A DNA stretch of 14,340 bases from an uncultured Porphyromonadaceae bacterium (lineage in GTDB: Bacteria > Bacteroidota > Bacteroidia > Bacteroidales > Muribaculaceae), in NCBI GenBank assembly GCA_900546835.1, contig UREH01000046.1, forward strand, positions 1-14,340. The letters run 5' to 3'. Below are positions 7,067 through 14,340 of this stretch, one piece after another. The notes beneath the pieces were generated by a model, which searched no databases, was not told where the DNA came from, and saw only the letters and a program-made list of their open reading frames with translations. A program made the position numbers and the translations under genes. Numbering within the stretch: position 1 is the stretch's first letter; every line of letters begins with the position of its first letter.

Positions 7067-8035
7067 ATGGATATTTCTATTATCGTTCCTCTATATAATG
7101 AGGCCGAGTCGCTCCCCGAACTGCAGGCCTGGATTGAACGTGTGATGGAGGCCAACGGCTTCAGCTACGAGGTGATCTACGTCAACGACGGCTCGACCGA
7201 CGAGTCGTGGGACGTGATTCGCCGTCTGGCCCTTAGCAATCCGGCCGTGAAAGGCGTATCCTTCCGGCGCAACTACGGCAAATCGCCCGCACTCAACACC
7301 GGATTCGCACGCGCGCAGGGCGACGTGGTCATTACCATGGACGCCGACCTTCAGGACTCGCCCGACGAGATTCCCGAACTCTACCGCATGATCAGGGAGG
7401 AGGGCTACGACCTGGTGAGCGGATGGAAACAGAAGCGCTACGACCCGCTTTCCAAGACAATCCCCACGAAGCTCTTCAACGCCACTGCCCGCAAGGTGAG
7501 CGGCATACATAACCTCCACGATTTCAACTGCGGACTGAAGGCATACCGTAAGAAGGTGGTGAAACGCATCGAGGTTTACGGCGACATGCACCGCTATATA
7601 CCCTATCTGGCCAAAAACGCAGGCTTCAACCGCATAGGCGAGAAAGTTGTACACCATCAGGCCCGCAAATACGGCACGACGAAATTCGGCCTCGACCGAT
7701 TCGTCAACGGCTATCTCGACCTCGCTACTCTCTGGTTCACAAACAAATTCGGAGTGAAACCGATGCATTTCTTCGGGCTGCTCGGCTCGCTGATGTTTCT
7801 GCTCGGACTGATAGCCGTAGTGATTGTAGGAGCATCGAAACTCTGGGCGATGCACCACGGAATGCACTACACGCTCGTAACCAACTCCCCATATTTCTAC
7901 ATCGCCCTGACGATGATGATTCTCGGCACCCAGCTTTTTCTCACCGGATTTCTGGGCGAACTGGTGGTGCGCAACTCGCAGCGCCGCAACGAATACGAGA
8001 TTGAGGAAGAACTCCATACCGATTCACCCGAATGA
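7067..8035 (+). CDS. GT2 glycosyltransferase, polyprenyl-phosphate sugar type
   Basis: This 322-aa enzyme resembles the DPM1/GtrB/ArnC group, which transfers a sugar from a nucleotide donor to undecaprenyl phosphate on the cytoplasmic face of the inner membrane. The GT-A domain (about 1-215) starts with ISIIVPLYNEAESL, then has VNDGSTDES (39-47), a DAD metal-binding motif (92-94) in MDADLQDSPDEIPEL, and the acceptor-side DFNCGLKAYRK (152-162). Two membrane helices follow at about 233-257 and 277-299, with a charged cytoplasmic tail, as in GtrB-type enzymes. The lipid-linked sugar is usually used by a flippase and a GT-C transferase to decorate envelope glycans or proteins, but neither is in this window. 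Its stop overlaps the next start as ATGA at 8032, so translation is likely coupled to the DUF6452 lipoprotein gene. The sugar donor cannot be told. Confidence 0.9.
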   Translation: MDISIIVPLYNEAESLPELQAWIERVMEANGFSYEVIYVNDGSTDESWDVIRRLALSNPAVKGVSFRRNYGKSPALNTGFARAQGDVVITMDADLQDSPDEIPELYRMIREEGYDLVSGWKQKRYDPLSKTIPTKLFNATARKVSGIHNLHDFNCGLKAYRKKVVKRIEVYGDMHRYIPYLAKNAGFNRIGEKVVHHQARKYGTTKFGLDRFVNGYLDLATLWFTNKFGVKPMHFFGLLGSLMFLLGLIAVVIVGASKLWAMHHGMHYTLVTNSPYFYIALTMMILGTQLFLTGFLGELVVRNSQRRNEYEIEEELHTDSPE

Positions 8036-8679
8036 AGCGTAAATTCAATCTGCCCGCAATAGCCTCGATTGCCGTTCTGGCGGCGATGGCGTTGCTACCA
8101 CTCGCCGGGTGCAACACCACCGGGTGCACCGACAACCATAGCGCGCTCCCCCAGATGGGCTTCTACAACGCCTCGACCGGGGCTGCGCTCACGCTCGACT
8201 TCCTCGATCTCGGAGGCGTCGGCGCTCCCCACGACTCGCTGCTGGTAAAATCGGGCACACGCGTGCAGCAACTTTATTTCCCGTTGCGTTTCGAGGAAAC
8301 CTCCACGCAGTTCCGCTTCCACTACGACTATAAGGAGCAGGGCCTCGACGACCCCGCGCTCGACGATATCCTGACAATCCGATACACCACCGAACCATAC
8401 TTCGCTTCGGAGGAGTGCGGAGCATTTTACGTCTACCACATCACCGGGATTGACTACACCCGCCATCTCATCGACTCCGTGGCCGTAGTCGACTCGCTCA
8501 TCAACAACTTCGATATGGAGCGCTTCAAGATATTCTTCCGCGTGGCGGAAGAGGAGCCCGACGATCCCGAAAATCCCGATGAACCTGAAAATCCGGACAA
8601 TCCCGATTCGCCCGCGACACCCGACAATCCCGACAATACGGCGGAGACGGCTAAAGCGGAAAGGAGGTTGCAGCCATGA
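8032..8679 (+). CDS. DUF6452 family lipoprotein with Pro/Asn/Asp-rich tail
   Basis: This 215-aa protein has a type II signal peptide with lipobox LAGC and lipidated Cys27, so it should be anchored in the periplasm-facing or outer membrane. The core (about 28-170) is mostly beta-strand-like, with two further cysteines (C32 and the one in ASEECGAFYVY). It matches what is known of DUF6452, a Bacteroidota family of unknown function usually found directly before a DUF6048 gene, as here. The last 40 or so residues form a low-complexity tail of imperfect D/E-N/x-P repeats (PDDPENPDEPENPDNPD), a typical flexible, secreted linker sequence. It overlaps the upstream GT2 gene and the downstream DUF6048 gene by ATGA junctions. 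The family name rests on recall of gene order and overall pattern, not on a search. Confidence 0.82.
   Translation: MKRKFNLPAIASIAVLAAMALLPLAGCNTTGCTDNHSALPQMGFYNASTGAALTLDFLDLGGVGAPHDSLLVKSGTRVQQLYFPLRFEETSTQFRFHYDYKEQGLDDPALDDILTIRYTTEPYFASEECGAFYVYHITGIDYTRHLIDSVAVVDSLINNFDMERFKIFFRVAEEEPDDPENPDEPENPDNPDSPATPDNPDNTAETAKAERRLQP
8555..8640 (+). repeat. Degenerate 9-nt tandem repeat coding the Pro-Asp tail
   Basis: The stretch is made of imperfect copies of AATCCCGAY and close variants (GATCCCGAA, AATCCCGAT, AATCCGGAC, AATCCCGAC), which code the N/D-P-D/E repeats at the C-terminus of the DUF6452 lipoprotein. Such repeats can change copy number in frame by slippage. Confidence 0.65.
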
Positions 8680-9698
8680 AGCGTATTACCTGCCTGATTC
8701 TGCTGATTTCGGCATTGGCCGTGGCGCTTCCCGCCCTCGGACAGCGGAGGGTGAACCCTGTTAAAAGCGCTTCGACCGGCATCGAGGGAAAGAACGAGAA
8801 CAGGAATCCGGCCGATTCAATCGACTACAGCAAACTTGTGCGCAGTCAGGATGCCAACGGAAACGTGATTCTTGTCGACACCATCACCGGCCGCGAGGTG
8901 CCCGACACCACGCAGACACCCACAGGAAAAGTACCGAAAATGGAAAAACCGCTGCTGTATGCAGCCTCTGTGGGCGTCGACATATGGGATCCGGTGATGC
9001 GCGCATTCGGCCAACACTTCGGCCTGATAGAATTCTCCGGCGAACTCAACCTCCACAACCGCTACATCCCCGTGGTGGAAATCGGCCTCGGTCAGGCCGA
9101 CTATACCCCCGACGACAACAATTATACCTACCGCGTAGGGATAACACCATACTTCCGCATAGGCGCGAACTACAACTTCCTCTACAACAGCAATCCCGAC
9201 TATATAGTCTACGCGGGCCTGCGCTACGGGTGGTCGCACTTCAGCTATGAAGTGAACGACGTGACGCTCACCGACGGCTACTGGGACCAGTCGGCCACGT
9301 TTAATCTTCCGCGACAGACGTCGAACGTAAGCTATATTCAGGTGCTGTTCGGCCTGCGTGTCAAGCTGTTCGGTCCCATATCGGCCGGATGGAGCTTCCG
9401 TTATCAGAAGATCCTCCACGAAACGGACGCACTATACGGCCTGCCCTACTACATACCCGGCTACGGGTCGAGGAAATCGTCGGTAACCGGAACTTTCTCC
9501 ATAACCTATACGTTGCCATTCAAGAAGAAGGAGGTCGTGATACCCCAAGGGCTGAACGGTCCGGCGGAATCCACTCGCCCGGAAGCTGCTCCGGATGAGA
9601 CCGTCGCGACGGAGACCGAAATCATAGTGGTCGACGCTCCCGACGGAACTTCGGCCACAATAACACCTGCAACGACCGCCCAACCTACCTCCGAATAA
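8676..9698 (+). CDS. DUF6048 family outer-membrane-like protein
   Basis: This 340-aa protein has a signal peptide (residues 1-22, ending ALG-Q). After a polar N-terminal region it shows alternating aromatic and polar strands ending in turns (residues 90-290), such as YTYRVGITPYFRIGANYNF, DYIVYAGLRYGWSHFSYEV and VSYIQVLFGLRVKLFGPISAGW, the look of an eight- to ten-strand outer-membrane beta barrel. The last 50 residues (PAESTRPEAAPDETVATETE onward) are a Thr/Ala/Glu-rich tail beyond the barrel. The family is known only as DUF6048, Bacteroidota, function unknown, commonly paired with DUF6452. The ATG at 8676 overlaps the preceding stop, so the two are likely translated together and may form a complex at the outer membrane (inference). 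It is the last gene of the operon; no clear terminator follows, only the inverted-repeat element at 9713. Confidence 0.82.
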   Translation: MKRITCLILLISALAVALPALGQRRVNPVKSASTGIEGKNENRNPADSIDYSKLVRSQDANGNVILVDTITGREVPDTTQTPTGKVPKMEKPLLYAASVGVDIWDPVMRAFGQHFGLIEFSGELNLHNRYIPVVEIGLGQADYTPDDNNYTYRVGITPYFRIGANYNFLYNSNPDYIVYAGLRYGWSHFSYEVNDVTLTDGYWDQSATFNLPRQTSNVSYIQVLFGLRVKLFGPISAGWSFRYQKILHETDALYGLPYYIPGYGSRKSSVTGTFSITYTLPFKKKEVVIPQGLNGPAESTRPEAAPDETVATETEIIVVDAPDGTSATITPATTAQPTSE

Positions 9699-9774
9699 GA
9701 GAATTCAACCTATAAGTAACCGGTCGAAATTATTTTAATATTTCCGGGAGGAAAAATTTCAGGAGATTTTTCTC

Positions 9775-9814
9775 GATGAAGAAGGAGTGTAGATATCTAC
9801 ACGACTGATGAAGA
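9775..9814. promoter_or_regulatory. Perfect 16-bp palindrome between symmetric direct repeats
   Basis: GTGTAGATATCTACAC (9787-9802) is a perfect palindrome. An 8-bp direct repeat GATGAAGA flanks it at 9775-9782 and 9807-9814, each exactly 4 nt from the palindrome. The layout resembles an operator for a dimeric DNA-binding protein or the core of a mobile element. No cognate protein can be named. Confidence 0.4.
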
Positions 9815-9878
9815 GAGGAAACGATGCGAAAATTCCACCGCGGAAATATTGAAATAATTAGATCAGGAAAGTATAAAA

Positions 9879-9886
9879 TAATTTTG
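9879..9886 (+). promoter_or_regulatory. Possible -7 box of rpiB inside the element
   Basis: TAATTTTG matches TAnnTTTG, 26 nt before the rpiB start codon, within the right arm of the inverted-repeat element. No TTTG lies 19-21 nt upstream (AT-rich, AATT). A second candidate, TACCTTTTTG at 9901, is too near the start codon to give a normal leader. Confidence 0.35.
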
Positions 9887-9912
9887 AACAGTTACTTAAA
9901 TACCTTTTTGCC

Positions 9913-10356
9913 ATGATTGCAATCTGCAGCGACCACGCCGGCTTTGAACTGAAAGCCTTCGTGGAAGGCTATCTCGAAGCCAACAACCTGGAATATAAAG
10001 ATTTCGGAACCTTTTCCTCCGAAAGCTGCGACTACGCCGACTTCGCCCATCCCTGCGCCGAAGCCGTGGAGAGCGGCGAGTGCCATCCCGGAATCGCAAT
10101 GTGCGGCTCTGGCAACGGCATAGCCATGACCCTCAACAAGCACCAGGGCATCCGCGCCGCCCTCTGCTGGAACACCGAACTGGCCTCGCTGGCACGTCGC
10201 CATAACAACGCCAACGTGCTCGTGATGCCCGCACGCTTCATCGAGCCGGAAGTAGCCCTTGAAATCGTCAACATCTTCCTCCACACCGATTTCGAAGGCG
10301 GACGCCACCAGCGCCGTATCGAGAAAATCCCCGTGCCCGGCCTCTGCAAGAAGTAA
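9913..10356 (+). CDS. rpiB: RpiB/LacAB-family sugar-phosphate isomerase (ribose-5-phosphate isomerase B)
   Basis: This 147-aa cytoplasmic enzyme interconverts ribose 5-phosphate and ribulose 5-phosphate in the non-oxidative pentose phosphate pathway. The N-terminus IAICSDHAGFELK carries the family Asp7-His8; the active-site cysteine C64 lies in MCGSGNGIAM, whose Gly-rich loop binds the enediolate; and H97-N98 in ARRHNNANVLVMPAR matches the family phosphate-binding and base region. Length is usual. Allose 6-phosphate activity occurs in some family members and cannot be excluded; the LacA/LacB galactose 6-phosphate role is unlikely without a tagatose pathway nearby. The start is the ATG at 9913. 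It stands alone between the inverted-repeat element and a terminator shared with the convergent GH2 gene. Confidence 0.92.
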   Translation: MIAICSDHAGFELKAFVEGYLEANNLEYKDFGTFSSESCDYADFAHPCAEAVESGECHPGIAMCGSGNGIAMTLNKHQGIRAALCWNTELASLARRHNNANVLVMPARFIEPEVALEIVNIFLHTDFEGGRHQRRIEKIPVPGLCKK

Positions 10357-10376
10357 AATCCATATAACGACAAAAC

Positions 10377-10420
10377 AATGCGGTGTGTCGAACGCTCAGG
10401 TTTGACACACCGCATTTAAT
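10377..10420. terminator. Bidirectional terminator between rpiB and the GH2 gene
   Basis: AATGCGGTGTGTC (10377-10389) pairs perfectly with GACACACCGCATT (10404-10416), a 13-bp stem over a 14-nt loop. TTTAATTT follows on the plus strand, and TGTTTTG follows on the minus strand, so it can serve both convergent genes. Confidence 0.8.
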
Positions 10421-10435
10421 TTGTATTTTATCCGG

Positions 10436-13615
<3,180 letters not shown>

Positions 13616-13656
13616 TTATGGTTTGGGGGTTAAGGTTGCAGCAGGAAAACCGGGAA

Positions 13657-14340
13657 TCAATATCCCGTATATGTGGATGGCGAGAGGCTGTGCAGCTCCT
13701 CCTTCACGCTGGCGCTCACATCGAGCCCGTCGATGAAGGCGGCGATGCTTTCGGCTGTCACGGTGGCATTCGTGCGCGTCAGAGCCTTGAGCGTCTCGTA
13801 TGGATGGGGATAGCCCTCGCGGCGCAGGATTGTCTGGATGCCCTCGGCCACCACACTCCACATCTTCTCCAGGTCGCTATCGATTGCCGGGCGGTTGAGA
13901 AGCAGCTTGCCAAGCCCTTTGAGGGTAGACTGTAGCGCGATCACGGAGTGTGCCATGGGAACACCCACGTTGCGCAGCACAGTGGAGTCAGTGAGGTCGC
14001 GCTGAAGGCGCGACACGGGCAGCTTCTGGGCCAGATGGGCATAGATGGCGTTGGCTATCCCGATGTTTCCCTCGGAATTCTCGAAGTCGATGGGATTTAC
14101 CTTATGTGGCATCGCCGACGAACCGACCTCGCCGGCCTTGATTTTCTGCTTGAAATACTCCATGCTGACATACATCCATATATCGCGGTCGAGATCGAGG
14201 ATAATGGTGTTGATGCGGCGGAGGGCGTCGAAAAGTGCGGCGATGTTGTCATAATTGGAAATCTGGGTGGTGAACCGTTCGCGCTCAATTCCGAGCCGCT
14301 CGCTGAGGAATGAGGCGGCGAAAGCGGGCCAGTCGATGTT
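13657..14340 (-). CDS. purB: Adenylosuccinate lyase, C-terminal half (cut by window edge)
   Basis: The last 227 residues of PurB are present; the frame is open to the window edge, so the start lies outside. The enzyme cleaves adenylosuccinate to AMP and fumarate, and SAICAR to AICAR, in purine synthesis. The fumarase/aspartase signature GSSAMPHKVNPIDFEN, with the flexible-loop catalytic serine and the MPHKVNP motif, is intact, followed by the NSEGNIGIANAIYAHL segment typical of the E. coli-type PurB. Upstream residues visible at the edge (NIDWPAFAASFLSERLGIERERFTTQISNYD) continue the same protein. The C-terminus TRTNATVTAESIAAFIDGLD is also usual. The GH2 gene follows after 44 nt with no clear terminator between them. 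No sign of damage is seen in the part covered. Confidence 0.95.
   Translation of the reverse strand, partial: NIDWPAFAASFLSERLGIERERFTTQISNYDNIAALFDALRRINTIILDLDRDIWMYVSMEYFKQKIKAGEVGSSAMPHKVNPIDFENSEGNIGIANAIYAHLAQKLPVSRLQRDLTDSTVLRNVGVPMAHSVIALQSTLKGLGKLLLNRPAIDSDLEKMWSVVAEGIQTILRREGYPHPYETLKALTRTNATVTAESIAAFIDGLDVSASVKEELHSLSPSTYTGY

Larger units (their letters stand above)
9713..9898. repeat. MITE-like inverted-repeat element, 186 bp
   Basis: The ends 9713-9745 and 9866-9898 are inverted copies of each other, 27 of 33 bases matching, including a perfect terminal 8 bp (TAAGTAAC / GTTACTTA) and an 11-bp block AAATTATTTTA. A second inner copy of the left arm lies at 9841-9859 and pairs with 9728-9746 over 19 bp with a single G-T wobble, so the right side carries two arm copies in tandem. 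The middle holds a perfect 16-bp palindrome. No transposase is coded. The outermost TA on each side would suit a TA target duplication of the IS630/Tc1-mariner type, but the TA is also part of the palindromic ends, so this is not proof. It could instead be a strong mRNA hairpin or a Bacteroidales intergenic repeat of another kind. Confidence 0.55.

Noticed and set aside
9777..9809. A 10-codon ORF (MKKECRYLHD) within the inverted-repeat element
   Set aside because: It is explained by the palindrome and repeats; no ribosome-start context or conservation can be shown.

Overview
The window reads as a chromosomal segment from an anaerobic Bacteroidota bacterium, most likely order Bacteroidales and plausibly Muribaculaceae-like. 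The reasons are: promoters of the Bacteroidetes type (a TTTG box, a 19-20 nt spacer, then TAnnTTTG) and no Shine-Dalgarno-led starts; a very typical Bacteroidales stand-alone ECF-like sigma factor; the DUF4199 / GT2 / DUF6452 / DUF6048 gene set; and secreted GH51 and GH2 glycosidases. The family-level placement is inference. Coding DNA is GC-rich, while the intergenic stretches are clearly AT-rich.

Layout, left to right: (1) 1-1234: an AT-rich upstream region with a well-formed promoter, a sigma-70 family regulator (252-755), then about 320 nt of non-coding DNA ending in a strong intrinsic terminator. (2) 1235-3746: a secreted GH51 alpha-L-arabinofuranosidase followed by a small secreted protein of unknown function, closed by a terminator. 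(3) 3807-4016: tRNA-Pro(GGG) on the minus strand with its own promoter and a perfect 18-bp terminator hairpin. (4) 4179-6357: a MATE exporter and a TPR-repeat exported protein, probably one transcript. (5) 6374-9698: a promoter with a foldable leader, then DUF4199 membrane protein, polyisoprenyl-phosphate-type GT2, DUF6452 lipoprotein and DUF6048 outer-membrane-like protein. The last three are joined by ATGA stop/start overlaps, so this looks like one envelope-related operon. (6) 9713-9898: a MITE-like inverted-repeat element. (7) 9913-10356: an RpiB-type sugar-phosphate isomerase, convergent with (8) a secreted GH2 beta-galactosidase on the minus strand (10436-13612), which lies 44 nt behind the 3' part of purB (adenylosuccinate lyase, cut by the window edge).

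The genes are mostly ordinary housekeeping and glycan-use genes. There is no SusC/SusD pair, so the two glycosidases are not in a visible polysaccharide utilization locus. I see no phage, CRISPR, toxin-antitoxin or defence module. The least explained item is the intergenic element at 9713-9898: imperfect 33-bp terminal inverted repeats, a second nested arm copy, and a perfect 16-bp palindrome flanked symmetrically by 8-bp direct repeats, with a possible -7 promoter box for rpiB in its right end. It is the best candidate for something undescribed, though a known Bacteroidales repeat family is possible.
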